DNA from: Bacillus sp. FSL H8-0547
GTDB lineage: Bacteria; Bacillota; Bacilli; Bacillales; Bacillaceae
Reading direction: 5' to 3'
Length of the DNA: 64,000 bases
NCBI GenBank assembly: GCA_038002745.1
Contig: JBBODD010000001.1
Span: 3,782,001-3,846,000 of the forward strand
A model generated the notes under the pieces. The model had not been told where the DNA came from. It saw nothing but the letters and a program-made list of their open reading frames with translations, and did no database searches. Each line of letters opens with the position of its first letter. The first letter of the stretch is position 1. A program made the translations under genes and the position numbers. Of this stretch, positions 42,317 to 51,668 are shown piece after piece.

Positions 42317-44581
42317 ATGAAAATTAGAAATTCAAACCTTGGCTATCCGAGAATCGGCGAAAAAAGAGAATGGAAAAAGCTTCTTGAGGCGTTTTGGAGA
42401 GGAGATCTGACGGAGCAGGAGTTTCATTTGGATATGAAGAAAATCAGGCTCTCTCATTTGGTGAAACAGCGTGAGGCGGGGATTGACCTTGTGCCGGTCG
42501 GCGACTTCAGCTATTACGATCATGTACTTGATACGGCTGTTATGTTCGGCCTGATCCCGGAAAGATTCAGGGATCAGGACCCCTCATCACTTGAGACGTA
42601 TTTTGCGATTGCCAGGGGCAGCAAAGACAAAGTCGCATCAGAGATGACAAAATGGTTTAACACAAACTACCATTACATCGTGCCTGAGCTTGACGGAACA
42701 GAGCCTCGCCTTATCCACAACCGCTTGCTTGAGCTATATAAAGAAGCAAGGGATGAGGCCGGGATTACGGGGAAACCGGTACTTATCGGGCCGCTTACTC
42801 TCACAGCCCTTTCAAAAGGAGAAAAGAAAGAAGAAATTCTTGAAAAACTCATCCCTTTATATGTTCAGGTTTTCAAGGAGCTTGAAGAAGAAGGAGCAGA
42901 GTGGATACAAATAGACGAACCAATATTGGTTACATCAGCAGCGGATGCTGCCTTTATGAAAAAAACGAAGAAAATCTATGAAACAATAAAAGAAGGCTTA
43001 GGCAGGGTAAAACTTCTGCTGCAAACCTACTTTGAATGTCCTGAACAATATGAACAGCTCATTCAGCTGCCTGTTGACGGCATAGGCCTGGATTTTGTTC
43101 ATGACAGCGGCAAAACGCTGGAGCATTTGAGTGCATTCGGTTTTCCAAAGGACAAGGTGCTTGCGGCAGGAGTCATCGACGGTCGCAATATCTGGAAGGC
43201 AGAGCTTCAGAAAACAGTCAAACTGGTAAACCGAATTCTGGATGAGGTCGGAAGAGACCGGCTGATTCCTCAGCCTTCATGCAGTCTGATTCATGTGCCT
43301 GTAACAGCAGAGAGTGAAGGGAAGCTGCATCCCCTTGTTAAAAACGCACTGGCATTTGCAGATGAAAAGCTCCATGAAATCACCCTGCTGACAAAATTTT
43401 TAAATTTTGAAGAAGAGACCCTTTCAGCCTATGATAAGGGGATAGCAGATCTTGAGGCTTCAGACTTGAGAAACCGGCATTCTGTACATGCTTCTTATGA
43501 TGAGTACAGCACTGTCAGAGTTGGAGCAGTTCAAAGAAAAGAGGCGCAGCAAAGAAAATTCAGCCTTCCGCTGCTTCCGACGACAACCATCGGAAGTTTT
43601 CCTCAAACGAAAGAAGTGCGTGCTGCAAGGCTGAAGTATAAAAAAGGAACTCTCTCAGAAGAGGACTATTATCAGTTTATTGAAGGTGAAATAAAAAAGT
43701 GGATTGATATCCAGGGAAACCTGGGGCTTGATGTCCTCGTTCACGGTGAGTTCGAGCGGACAGACATGGTCGAATATTTCGGTGAAAAGCTTGGAGGGAT
43801 GACTGTCACCTCAAATGGGTGGGTGCAGTCATACGGTTCACGCTGCGTAAGGCCTCCTCTCATTTACGGGGACGTGTTTTTTAAGGAGCCGATGACATTA
43901 AAAGAAACCCTTTTTGCCCAAAAGCTGACTGACAAGCCTGTAAAAGGAATGCTGACCGGACCGGTTACAATAGTAAATTGGTCTTTTGTAAGATCTGACG
44001 TACCTGGAGCAGCCGTGTTAAATCAGCTCTCTCTCGCCGTGAGAGAAGAGGTTGAGGCATTAGAGAGCGCAGGAATCGGCATGATCCAGGTAGATGAACC
44101 CGCGCTTAGAGAAGGTCTTCCGCTTAAACAGGAAAAGAAGAAACAGTATTTGGACGAGGCCGTCACTGCTTTTAAAAGGTCAACAGCTTCTGTGAAACCT
44201 GAGACGCAAATTCATACACATATGTGTTATTCAAGCTTTGAAGACATGATCGAAGCAATTGATGCGCTTGATGCAGATGTCATCTCCATTGAGACTTCAA
44301 GAAGCCACGGGGAACTGATTCGTTCTTTTGAAACATTCTCCTACTGCAAGGGAATTGGCCTCGGCGTATATGATATTCACAGTCCGCGCATCCCTTCAGA
44401 AAAGGAAATGATCCGAAATATTGAAAGGGCACTGCAGGTGCTCGAACCTGCCCAATTTTGGGTGAATCCTGACTGCGGCCTTAAAACAAGAGGGGAAAAA
44501 GAGGCCGTTGAGGCATTGAAGATTATGGTGAGAGCTGCGAAGGTCTGCAGAGGGAAAGCCGTTCAAGAGACAACCGTTTAA
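42317..44581 (+). CDS. metE: Cobalamin-independent methionine synthase
   Basis: Transfers a methyl group from methyltetrahydropteroyl-glutamate to homocysteine. 754 aa with the duplicated barrel: N-terminal NLGYPRIGEKREWKK; C-terminal TTTIGSFPQTKEVR, VHGEFERTDMVEYFGE, MIQVDEPALREGLPL, zinc-binding HTHMCYSSF and NPDCGLKTRG. The start is ATG 42317 behind GGGGGA. An in-frame TTG at 42275 lies in the terminator T run and is rejected. The cobalamin riboswitch upstream implies that a MetH enzyme exists elsewhere. Confidence 0.97.
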   Translation: MKIRNSNLGYPRIGEKREWKKLLEAFWRGDLTEQEFHLDMKKIRLSHLVKQREAGIDLVPVGDFSYYDHVLDTAVMFGLIPERFRDQDPSSLETYFAIARGSKDKVASEMTKWFNTNYHYIVPELDGTEPRLIHNRLLELYKEARDEAGITGKPVLIGPLTLTALSKGEKKEEILEKLIPLYVQVFKELEEEGAEWIQIDEPILVTSAADAAFMKKTKKIYETIKEGLGRVKLLLQTYFECPEQYEQLIQLPVDGIGLDFVHDSGKTLEHLSAFGFPKDKVLAAGVIDGRNIWKAELQKTVKLVNRILDEVGRDRLIPQPSCSLIHVPVTAESEGKLHPLVKNALAFADEKLHEITLLTKFLNFEEETLSAYDKGIADLEASDLRNRHSVHASYDEYSTVRVGAVQRKEAQQRKFSLPLLPTTTIGSFPQTKEVRAARLKYKKGTLSEEDYYQFIEGEIKKWIDIQGNLGLDVLVHGEFERTDMVEYFGEKLGGMTVTSNGWVQSYGSRCVRPPLIYGDVFFKEPMTLKETLFAQKLTDKPVKGMLTGPVTIVNWSFVRSDVPGAAVLNQLSLAVREEVEALESAGIGMIQVDEPALREGLPLKQEKKKQYLDEAVTAFKRSTASVKPETQIHTHMCYSSFEDMIEAIDALDADVISIETSRSHGELIRSFETFSYCKGIGLGVYDIHSPRIPSEKEMIRNIERALQVLEPAQFWVNPDCGLKTRGEKEAVEALKIMVRAAKVCRGKAVQETTV

Positions 44582-44583
44582 TG

Positions 44584-44618
44584 CAAAAAGCCTGTCCAGT
44601 TTAAGGACAGGCTTTTTC
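44584..44618. terminator. Terminator between metE and dtpT
   Basis: AAAAAGCCTGTCC and GGACAGGCTTTTT arms; it can serve both convergent genes. Confidence 0.93.
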
Positions 44619-44624
44619 TGCGTA

Positions 44625-46118
44625 TTATCTTACACCTTTCATGTACGCTTGAATCTTTGGTGAAAGAATCAGCATGATTGCCCCTAAAAGAATGGCGAGT
44701 CCGCCGATAATTCCAAAGTAGGCAATTTCGGTTTCAGGTGTGTAATATTTTACGATTTGTGCGTTGATTGCTTGAGCCGATGCATTTGTCAGGAACCATA
44801 AACTCATGGTCTGCGCTGAGAAAGCAGCCGGAGCAAGCTTGGTTGTTGCTGATAATCCGACTGGGGACAGGCAAAGCTCTCCAAGAACAACAAGGAAGAA
44901 GCTGAGCACAAGCCACATTGGGTGAACAAGTGTATCTGTACCGTTTGTATAAGCTGGAATAATCATGACCAGGAATGATAACCCGGCGAAGAAAAGTCCA
45001 AAAGCAAATTTTTTGGATGTCGACGGCTGACGGTTTCCAAGCTTAATCCAAAGCCAAGCAAAAACCGGTGCCAAAAGAACAACAAACAGCGGATTCAGCG
45101 ACTGGAACCAGGATGACTGAATTTCAAAGTTTCCGAACGTCAGCTGTGTGCGTTTATCAGCATAAGCACCAAGAATGGTTGCACCCTGTTCCTGGATTGC
45201 CCAGAACATCATTGCCGCGATAAACAGAGGAATATATGCGATCAGGCGTGATCGCTCAACATCTGTTGATTTTGGGCTGCGGTACATCACAATAAAGTAT
45301 GCTGCAGGAATCAAAATACCAAGAATACTGATCATGAATGTAAAGCGGTCAATCGTCAGGTAACCGGTATAAATGGATACAGCACCTAAAACAAGAATGA
45401 CGGCAAGTCCAATCGCCAATCTGCCGAAAACGCTTTTTCTTTCAGCTGGAGTAAGTGGATTTGGAACACCCGTTCCGGCAAGTCCAAGGTTTTTCTTTTT
45501 CGTAAGCATGAAAACAACAAGTCCAAGGAACATACCGACTGCTGCTACTCCGAATCCAAGGTGGAAATTGTATTTCTGTCCGAGAGTACCAACGATAAGT
45601 GGTGCAAGCAGACCGCCAAGGTTGATTCCCATGTAGAAAATACTGAAACCGGAATCGCGTCGGTTATCTTCTTTGCTGTAGAGATCACCCACAATATTCG
45701 AAATATTCGGCTTAAGCAAACCTGTTCCGATTACGATAAAGAACATGGAAACAAAAAATGCCGGAATGCTTCCTGGCAGCGCAAGAATAATATGGCCCAG
45801 CATAATGAGAACGCCGCCGTAAAAAACGGTTCTTGTATTGCCGAGCAATCGGTCGGAAATCCATCCTCCGATGATTCCAGACATATAAACCAATGATCCA
45901 TAAATGGACATGATCGAAAGGGCAGTCGGCTGATCAAGACCCAGGCCGCCGTCTTTCATCGAGTAGTACATATAATACAGAAGTATTGCTCTCATCCCGT
46001 AGTAGGAAAAACGTTCCCAGAATTCTGTGAAGAAAAGGGTGAATAATCCTTTAGGATGACCGAAAAACCCTTTTTGCGGTACACTTTGTACAATTTTGTC
46101 TTTGTCAAGTGATGACAT
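44625..46118 (-). CDS. dtpT: Proton-dependent di-/tripeptide transporter (POT family)
   Basis: 497-aa MFS-fold peptide:H+ symporter. The N-terminal signature FTEFWERFSYYGMRAILLYYM contains the ExxER motif of TM1. GTGLLKPNISNIVGDLY and the C-terminal GELCLSPVGLSATTKLAPAAFSAQTMSLWFL (PTR2 signature) are present, with about fourteen helices. Its closest B. subtilis relative is YclF/DtpT. GGAGG lies 11 bases before the ATG. Monocistronic. Confidence 0.94.
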   Translation of the reverse strand: MSSLDKDKIVQSVPQKGFFGHPKGLFTLFFTEFWERFSYYGMRAILLYYMYYSMKDGGLGLDQPTALSIMSIYGSLVYMSGIIGGWISDRLLGNTRTVFYGGVLIMLGHIILALPGSIPAFFVSMFFIVIGTGLLKPNISNIVGDLYSKEDNRRDSGFSIFYMGINLGGLLAPLIVGTLGQKYNFHLGFGVAAVGMFLGLVVFMLTKKKNLGLAGTGVPNPLTPAERKSVFGRLAIGLAVILVLGAVSIYTGYLTIDRFTFMISILGILIPAAYFIVMYRSPKSTDVERSRLIAYIPLFIAAMMFWAIQEQGATILGAYADKRTQLTFGNFEIQSSWFQSLNPLFVVLLAPVFAWLWIKLGNRQPSTSKKFAFGLFFAGLSFLVMIIPAYTNGTDTLVHPMWLVLSFFLVVLGELCLSPVGLSATTKLAPAAFSAQTMSLWFLTNASAQAINAQIVKYYTPETEIAYFGIIGGLAILLGAIMLILSPKIQAYMKGVR

Positions 46119-46310
46119 GTTACAAGAAGCCTCCTTTTTACCATATATAATAATACTACTATTAAAATTGAATTGTCAAAAAAAAACGGCAAAATTGCTA
46201 TTTATACTATTTTTCTGAAATAACTTAACATTCATGTCATTTGCGACAATTTTTTGTTTCATATAAAAATTGCGTAATCCTTCTATCATGTGAATATATG
46301 CACAAAACTC

Positions 46311-46437
46311 CAGTGGATTGCAGCGGAAGGAACTTGACTCCTGCGGGATGAAGAGGGCACTGAAGATCCCGCAAGCGCAGCGAGGAAGCTTCAGGCACTC
46401 CCCGCGGAAAGCAAGTTCCTGGAGCGGAAAGGAACGG
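46311..46437. repeat. Dispersed Bacillaceae palindromic repeat (~125 bp)
   Basis: GGATTGCAGCGGAAGGAACTTG at the left faces CAAGTTCCTGGAGCGGAAAGG at the right as inverted arms. Between them are ACTCCTGCGGGA and CCCCGCGGAAAGC, the wording of a common Bacillaceae intergenic element. It occupies most of the otherwise gene-free stretch 46119-46573. No open frame within it is supported. Confidence 0.8.
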
Positions 46438-46523
46438 GTAAAGTGCAAAAACAACAAATCTTGCGGAAGTAATAGTTAAAAAGATGCAATGACAAAAACA
46501 ATCAAAAGAAGACAGAAAACTAC

Positions 46524-46552
46524 TTTACAAACCGTCGGTCTGTTTTTATGAT
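46524..46552 (+). promoter_or_regulatory. Promoter and operator of the tetR gene
   Basis: TTTACA (46524-46529), a 17-bp spacer and TATGAT (46547-46552) with an inverted repeat ACAAACC-gtc-GGTCTGT (46527-46543, one mismatch) filling the spacer. This is the layout of an autorepressed TetR-family gene. Confidence 0.65.
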
Positions 46553-46573
46553 GAGTAAAGGGGGTGTCGGAAA

Positions 46574-47185
46574 ATGAAGCAATTTGAAAGAAGATTACGC
46601 TCTGAAAAAGCTCTGCTCCATGCCGCATCAGAGCTGATAGACGAAGTCGGCTGCTCAAAAACGACTTTGTCCATGATTATGAACAGGACAGGCTTGTCCA
46701 AGGGGGCAATCTACCATTACATAAAAAGCAAAGATGATCTTCTGGCGATGGTGCTGGAGGAAAAAATACAAGAAACAAATGAAACCTTTTTAAAAAGGAT
46801 GGGCAGCAGCGGGGAGGATATGATGGATCCGGCAAATGTCCTGGCTGAAAGTTTTTCTGCGATGAACGATCCCTCGGGCATTGTCAATCAGATTCTGCTG
46901 TACTTTACTGGACGGAACGACACTAAGACAGCACGGAATGCACTAAGAGCATTTGATCATTATATGGTAGAATTCTCAAGGTTCTGGATTCTGTCCGGAC
47001 AAAAAAACGGCGTTATCTCTTCAGGAGTGGACGCCGGTCAGACAGCGGAGGTCCTTGTGGTCATGGCATCCGGTTTGAGAATGAGAAATATACACGGCGG
47101 CTCAGACTATGTATTTGAATTCGAACAGTTTCATGCCATGATGAAAAGGCTGTTTAAAGGGGAACCTGTTCTTGTCCATAAATAG
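46574..47185 (+). CDS. TetR/AcrR family transcriptional regulator
   Basis: 203 aa. N-terminal helix-turn-helix LLHAASELIDEVGCSKTTLSMIMNRTGLSKGAIYHYIKSKDDLLAMV is canonical, and the C-terminal ligand domain is helical and variable. It probably represses itself via the inverted repeat in its promoter. The target is not obvious; the neighbouring genes are a peptide transporter and a wall protein, both on the other strand. GGGGGTG lies eight bases before the ATG. Confidence 0.9.
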   Translation: MKQFERRLRSEKALLHAASELIDEVGCSKTTLSMIMNRTGLSKGAIYHYIKSKDDLLAMVLEEKIQETNETFLKRMGSSGEDMMDPANVLAESFSAMNDPSGIVNQILLYFTGRNDTKTARNALRAFDHYMVEFSRFWILSGQKNGVISSGVDAGQTAEVLVVMASGLRMRNIHGGSDYVFEFEQFHAMMKRLFKGEPVLVHK

Positions 47186-47229
47186 AATGAGTATAATAAT
47201 TTGCTATTTAAATAGAATATTTATAACAC

Positions 47230-47262
47230 AAAAAAGAGAACCCGCGGGTTCTCTTTTTTAAT
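47230..47262. terminator. Perfect bidirectional terminator
   Basis: AAAAAAGAGAACCCGC and GCGGGTTCTCTTTTTT form a near-perfect palindrome shared by tetR and the convergent 3D-domain gene, whose stop codon it overlaps. Confidence 0.93.
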
Positions 47263-48514
47263 TAAGAATTTCAATTTTTACCGTTTTACGGCCCCATTTG
47301 CGTGCTTCAGCACTGTTAGGCATCAGTACATCAATTTTATGATTTTTGATGGCGCCGCCTGTATCGCCTGCGATGGCTACCCCGTATCCTTCCACCCAGA
47401 CTTTGCTGCCAAGCGGAATGATTTTCGGATCAACTGCAATCAGCTTCATATTGGCATTTTCTTTAATGTTAATGCCGATTGCCGTGAAGTCGCTTGCAGT
47501 ATCTTCATGACTGTAAGCAGTAGCTGTAACATAGAAAACCTTGCTTTCATCCTGAACAGGCTTTTCCTGCACAGGTTTTTCAGCAGGCTTGGACACTGCC
47601 GGGACTGCTGCGGTCTGCTTCTTTGCCGGAGCAGCCTTTGCTGCTCTCACTTTGCGCGCTTTCTCGGCTTCCGCACGTGCACTTGCTTCAGCTGCCTGTG
47701 CAGCCTCTTCTTTTTTCCGTTCTGCAAGGGCTTTAGCCGCACGTGCTTTTGCTGCATCCTGTTCTTTTTTAATGCTTGTCTCAATCGCTTTCACCTGTGA
47801 CTGCAGGACGCTTTTTTCCTGCTCTGCAAGGGTTACCTCGGCTGAGATTTTTTCATATTCGCTTTTAAGTGAAGCCATTTGCGTCTGTCTTTGAAGGAGA
47901 GCTTCCTCAAGCTTGGCGCCGCTTGATGCAAGTGCCAGCTGCTGTTCTTTCAGCAGGGCTTCCTGCTTGTCGATCTCTTTTTTGTCTTCCTCAATTTGCT
48001 TCAGGTCGGCTTCCTGCTGTTCAAGAATATCATTGTCTGCATGCAAGAGTGTTGCAACAGCACCGATGCGCTCGAAAAAGTTTGAAAAACTTTCGGCATT
48101 AACAAGCGTATGTATAACGATATCGGCATGATCATTTTCCTGAAGAGCAGTAAGCCTGGCGTACATGATTTCTTCGCGGTTTATTACTTTATCCTGAAGT
48201 GCGACAATTTCTATTTTCTTTTCCTCAATTAATTCGTTTGTTTCCTGGATTTTTTTCTGGATGGAAGCGTAATCGTTCTCATTTTTTTTGACTAAAGCTT
48301 CCGTATTTGCAAGTTCGTGTTCCATTTTCTGTACAGCGGTATGTACTGCTTGCTTTTGTTTCTCTTTCCTGTCAAGAGCTTCACTGTTTTCATTCAGCTG
48401 CTTTTCAGCCTGTTTAAGTGAACCCCCGCTTGTTTGCGCAAAGGCAGGGCTATAGGATGATAAAGCGACAAATCCTGCAGAAAGCGCGGCAATCATACGT
48501 ATCGAGACTTTCAT
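47258..48514 (-). CDS. Secreted cell-wall protein, PcsB-like coiled coil plus 3D domain
   Basis: 418 aa. Signal peptide (MKVSIRMIAALSAGFVALSSYSPAFAQ) leads to a long coiled coil (residues ~30-265) of the PcsB type. A Lys/Ala/Pro-rich linker (KAAPAKKQTAAVPAVSKPAEKPVQEKP) follows, then the 3D double-psi barrel: FYVTATAYSHEDTASDFTAIG ... LIAVDPKIIPLGSKVWVEGYG ... AGDTGGAIKNHKIDVLM with the three conserved Asp. Such proteins (YocH-like) act as muralytic or lytic-transglycosylase enzymes. AAGGGGTTG lies upstream of the ATG. Confidence 0.88.
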   Translation of the reverse strand: MKVSIRMIAALSAGFVALSSYSPAFAQTSGGSLKQAEKQLNENSEALDRKEKQKQAVHTAVQKMEHELANTEALVKKNENDYASIQKKIQETNELIEEKKIEIVALQDKVINREEIMYARLTALQENDHADIVIHTLVNAESFSNFFERIGAVATLLHADNDILEQQEADLKQIEEDKKEIDKQEALLKEQQLALASSGAKLEEALLQRQTQMASLKSEYEKISAEVTLAEQEKSVLQSQVKAIETSIKKEQDAAKARAAKALAERKKEEAAQAAEASARAEAEKARKVRAAKAAPAKKQTAAVPAVSKPAEKPVQEKPVQDESKVFYVTATAYSHEDTASDFTAIGINIKENANMKLIAVDPKIIPLGSKVWVEGYGVAIAGDTGGAIKNHKIDVLMPNSAEARKWGRKTVKIEILN

Positions 48515-48607
48515 AAAACAACCCCTTTCTGTTTATAGTTATATCATAAAATCGGGGTCTTTTAGATTACAAATCTGTTAAATCATTCATAATGCGACAA
48601 AAACAAG

Positions 48608-48637
48608 AAAAAAACCTCCGGCGAAATCGCCAAAGGC
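48608..48637 (-). terminator. Rho-independent terminator of the MFS gene
   Basis: On the minus strand CCTTTGGCG and CGCCGGAGG arms (with mismatches) are followed by T7. Confidence 0.85.
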
Positions 48638-48643
48638 TGTCGA

Positions 48644-49870
48644 TTATTTCTGCCATTCAAGGAGAGTCTGATCCTTTGGAAGTAGGAATGCGAGAATCCC
48701 CAAAAGAGGCAGGGCTGCGGTGCCTGTCATGACAGAGGCTAATGAAAATGCATCGATTAATGAGCCCAAAGCCACTGACCCAATGGCACCCATTCCAAAA
48801 GCAAGACCTACAGTCAGCCCCGACATCGTACCGATCTTACCGGGCACAAGCTCCTGGGCATATACAACCGTAACTGAAAAACTCGAGCTGAGTATAAACC
48901 CGATCAGCGCAATGAGCACATAGGCCATTTTTGGCCCCGCAAGTGGCAGCAGCAAAGCAAACGGAGCAGAGGCAATCAGTGAGCAAAGGATAATGTTCCT
49001 TTTGCCGAACCTGTCAGCGAGAGGACCCCCTGCAAATGTTCCGAGTGCTCCCATCACGAGAAAAACAAAAATATAAACCTGTGATTCTGCAATACTTAAA
49101 TGGTATTTCTCAATAGCATAGAACGTATAGAAGTTTGATATGGCACTTCCATACCAGGATCTTGCAAAAACAAGAAAAACGATAACGGCCAGAGCTGAGA
49201 GGACGCCTTTTGACAGCCGGCCACTATTTTTCGCCGTTCCATTTTTCTTCTCATCTTTTCGAATGAAGGCAAGCTTTGCCGAATACCAGCGTGCAATATA
49301 AAGGAGAAACAGGACGGCAAGAGCAGCAGCAATGGTAAACCAGATGGCCCCAAACTGGCCTAACGGAACCAAAATCAAAGCGGTAATCAGCGGTGCAGCA
49401 GAAGAGCCTGTGTTGCCGCCTACCTGATAAATCGACTGGGCAAGTCCTCTGCGCTCTCCTGCTGCCAAATAAGCAACTCTCGAGCCCTCAGGGTGGAAGA
49501 CAGCAGAACCGAGTCCAATAAAGAAAACACTGAGCAGAATAAGCGGAAAAGAAGGAGCGAAAGCTAGCCCCAGAATTCCGAGCAGACTGCTTGCTAATCC
49601 GATTGGAAGGGCATAAGGCATCGGCTTTTTATCTGTGTACCAGCCGACCACAGGCTGCAGAACAGAAGATACCATGTTAAGGGTAAACGCGATCAGGCCG
49701 AGCTGAGTAAAGGTAAGGCCCATTGATTTTTCAAGCACCGGGAACATCGCGGGGATAACAGACTGAATGGCGTCATTCAGCAGGTGACATAAGCCGATGA
49801 TGAACAAAATGTTGTAAACAGTCGTTGAAGGTTTAGGTGCGTGTTTATTTACAGCAGCAGCGCTTTGCAT
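48644..49870 (-). CDS. MFS efflux transporter, fosmidomycin-resistance (Fsr) type
   Basis: 408 aa with twelve helices. VVGWYTDKKPMPYALPIG is the A-like loop, and FFIGLGSAVFHPEGSRVAYLAAGERRGLAQSIYQVGGNTGSS is diagnostic of the Fsr family. GPLADRFGKRNIIL is the second-half loop. Exports small drugs or metabolites; substrate unproven. The start ATG 49870 is eight bases after GAAGGGA; an upstream in-frame extension is not hydrophobic and is rejected. The 11-mer CTTGTAACATG at its start is shared with dtpT. Confidence 0.9.
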   Translation of the reverse strand: MQSAAAVNKHAPKPSTTVYNILFIIGLCHLLNDAIQSVIPAMFPVLEKSMGLTFTQLGLIAFTLNMVSSVLQPVVGWYTDKKPMPYALPIGLASSLLGILGLAFAPSFPLILLSVFFIGLGSAVFHPEGSRVAYLAAGERRGLAQSIYQVGGNTGSSAAPLITALILVPLGQFGAIWFTIAAALAVLFLLYIARWYSAKLAFIRKDEKKNGTAKNSGRLSKGVLSALAVIVFLVFARSWYGSAISNFYTFYAIEKYHLSIAESQVYIFVFLVMGALGTFAGGPLADRFGKRNIILCSLIASAPFALLLPLAGPKMAYVLIALIGFILSSSFSVTVVYAQELVPGKIGTMSGLTVGLAFGMGAIGSVALGSLIDAFSLASVMTGTAALPLLGILAFLLPKDQTLLEWQK

Positions 49871-50082
49871 GTTACAAGTCCCTTCTTTGTAAAATAGTTC
49901 GATTGACGAAATGTATTTTACCATATACAGCAGGGATTGATATCAAAAAATTGAAAAGAATCAAAAGAAATCCTTGATTGTTCGCTTAAAAGGAGTAAAA
50001 TAGATTTAAAATTCAGGCAGTTATGGATTCTATAGAAGTATGATCAGCACAGCTGAACTATAAAACTTTAGGGGATGTTCGC

Positions 50083-51444
50083 GTGAAAGTAGTGAAGTTT
50101 GGAGGCAGCTCGCTTGCATCAGGCGAGCAGGTGAAAAAGGTTTTTGACATTGTGTTGTCGGATGCAGACCGAAAGATTGTAGTTGTATCTGCGCCGGGAA
50201 AACGTTTTGCAGATGACCGCAAAGTGACGGATCTATTGATTGAGCTTGGAGACAGACATCTGAAGGGGCTTGAAACAGCAGAAATTCTTGCTGCTGTTGT
50301 TCTAAGGTATGCTCAAATTGCTGAGGAGCTGGGACTCTCAGGTGAAATCGTTTCCAGCATCAAAACTCATTTGCTTGAACTTCTTCATAATGACCATATA
50401 AATGAAGCGAGATACATAGATGCCATTAAAGCGAGCGGGGAGGACTGCAATGCCAGGCTGATTGCTGCTTATTTTCAGAGCAGGGGAGTGCAGGCAGCAT
50501 ATGTTGATCCTAAAGCTGCGGGTCTTCTTGTCGAAGAAACGAAAGGAACAGCTCTTGTTTTAAAAGAGGCGTACACAAATCTCAGGTCGCTTTCTGAATG
50601 GCCCGGCATTCTTATTTTCCCGGGATTTTTCGGCTACAACGAGGCAGGCGAAGTTGTTACTTTCTCCCGCAGCGGCTCGGATATAACAGGTTCTATCCTT
50701 GCAAACGGAACCGGAGCAGCCTTGTATGAAAATTTCACAGATGTGGATGCAGTATACTCTGTTAACCCGAATACCGTTCCAAACCCAAAGGAGATCCGCG
50801 AGCTGACATACAGGGAGATGCGCGAACTGTCCTATGCGGGATTTTCCGTATTTCATGACGAAGCATTAATTCCTGCCTTTGAAGCCGGCATTCCGGTTCA
50901 AATCAAGAATACAAACAATCCTGCTGCTCCGGGCACACGCATCGTAAATGAGCGCAAAAATACGAACGGGCCTGTTATCGGAATAGCAAGCGATGATGAT
51001 TTTTGCAGTATTTATGTGAACAAATATTTAATGAACAAAGAAATCGGCTTTGGCCGGAAACTGCTTTCAATCCTGGAAGACTTTGGCCTTACCTATGAAC
51101 ACAGTCCGTCCGGCATTGATGATTTAAGTATTATCCTGAGGCAAAAGCAGATGACTCCGGACACTGAAAAACAAATTCTCGAACGGATCCAGGCAGATCT
51201 TCTGCCAGACGAAGTGAAGGTTGAACACAATCTGTCCCTGATCATGATGGTAGGGGAAGGCATGCGCCGCAATATCGGCACTGCGGCACGAGCTTCAAAG
51301 GCTCTTGCTGATGCAGGCGTCAATATTGAAATGATCAATCAGGGATCGTCTGAGGTCAGCATGATGTTCGGTGTAAAAGAAGCGCAGGAAAAAAGGGCTG
51401 TCCAGGCTCTGTATGAAGAATTTTTTGCAAAGGTATTAGCATAG
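50083..51444 (+). CDS. yclM: Aspartate kinase (YclM type)
   Basis: Phosphorylates aspartate at the entry to lysine, threonine, methionine and diaminopimelate synthesis. 453 aa: KFGGSSLASGEQVKKV at the N-terminus, FPGFFGYNEAGEVVTFSRSGSDITGSILANG in the catalytic domain, then two C-terminal ACT units (SIYVNKYLMNKEIGFGRKLLSILEDFGLTYEH, and GVNIEMINQGSSEVSMMFGV). This corresponds to the monofunctional aspartokinase III class. GTG 50083 is preceded by AGGGGATG. No lysine riboswitch is seen in the 158-bp leader. The product also feeds diaminobutyrate for the siderophore. Confidence 0.93.
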   Translation: MKVVKFGGSSLASGEQVKKVFDIVLSDADRKIVVVSAPGKRFADDRKVTDLLIELGDRHLKGLETAEILAAVVLRYAQIAEELGLSGEIVSSIKTHLLELLHNDHINEARYIDAIKASGEDCNARLIAAYFQSRGVQAAYVDPKAAGLLVEETKGTALVLKEAYTNLRSLSEWPGILIFPGFFGYNEAGEVVTFSRSGSDITGSILANGTGAALYENFTDVDAVYSVNPNTVPNPKEIRELTYREMRELSYAGFSVFHDEALIPAFEAGIPVQIKNTNNPAAPGTRIVNERKNTNGPVIGIASDDDFCSIYVNKYLMNKEIGFGRKLLSILEDFGLTYEHSPSGIDDLSIILRQKQMTPDTEKQILERIQADLLPDEVKVEHNLSLIMMVGEGMRRNIGTAARASKALADAGVNIEMINQGSSEVSMMFGVKEAQEKRAVQALYEEFFAKVLA

Positions 51445-51449
51445 CAAAG

Positions 51450-51482
51450 AAAGCACTGCACAGTTTCGGGCAGTGCTTTTCA
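51450..51482 (+). terminator. Rho-independent terminator
   Basis: AAAGCACTGC and GCAGTGCTTTT arms after yclM. Confidence 0.88.
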
Positions 51483-51555
51483 CTGTGCGCGTAGCATCTT
51501 TCAAAAAGGCTGTTTTCGTAAAGATTGTTGCTATACCATAAGGCTATAACAAATA

Positions 51556-51587
51556 AAACTCGCATAAGAAAACTGCGAGTTTTTGTT
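51556..51587 (+). terminator. Second terminator-like hairpin
   Basis: AACTCGCA and TGCGAGTT arms with T5; no gene lies between it and the previous terminator, so it may be a backup. Confidence 0.7.
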
Positions 51588-51668
51588 GTTTAAGGAATTG
51601 CTTATTCCTAAAGCACCCCTTTAGTTTAAGTGTAATTTTTCACAAACTTATTAATTAAATAGTTACAT

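Noticed and set aside
47339-47800. 153-codon frame antisense to the 3D-domain gene
   Set aside because: Cys/Phe-rich shadow of the Ala/Lys/Glu-rich coding strand; the real gene has signal peptide and 3D motifs.
49925-50082. Lysine riboswitch before aspartokinase
   Set aside because: No L-box signature blocks were found in the 158-bp leader.
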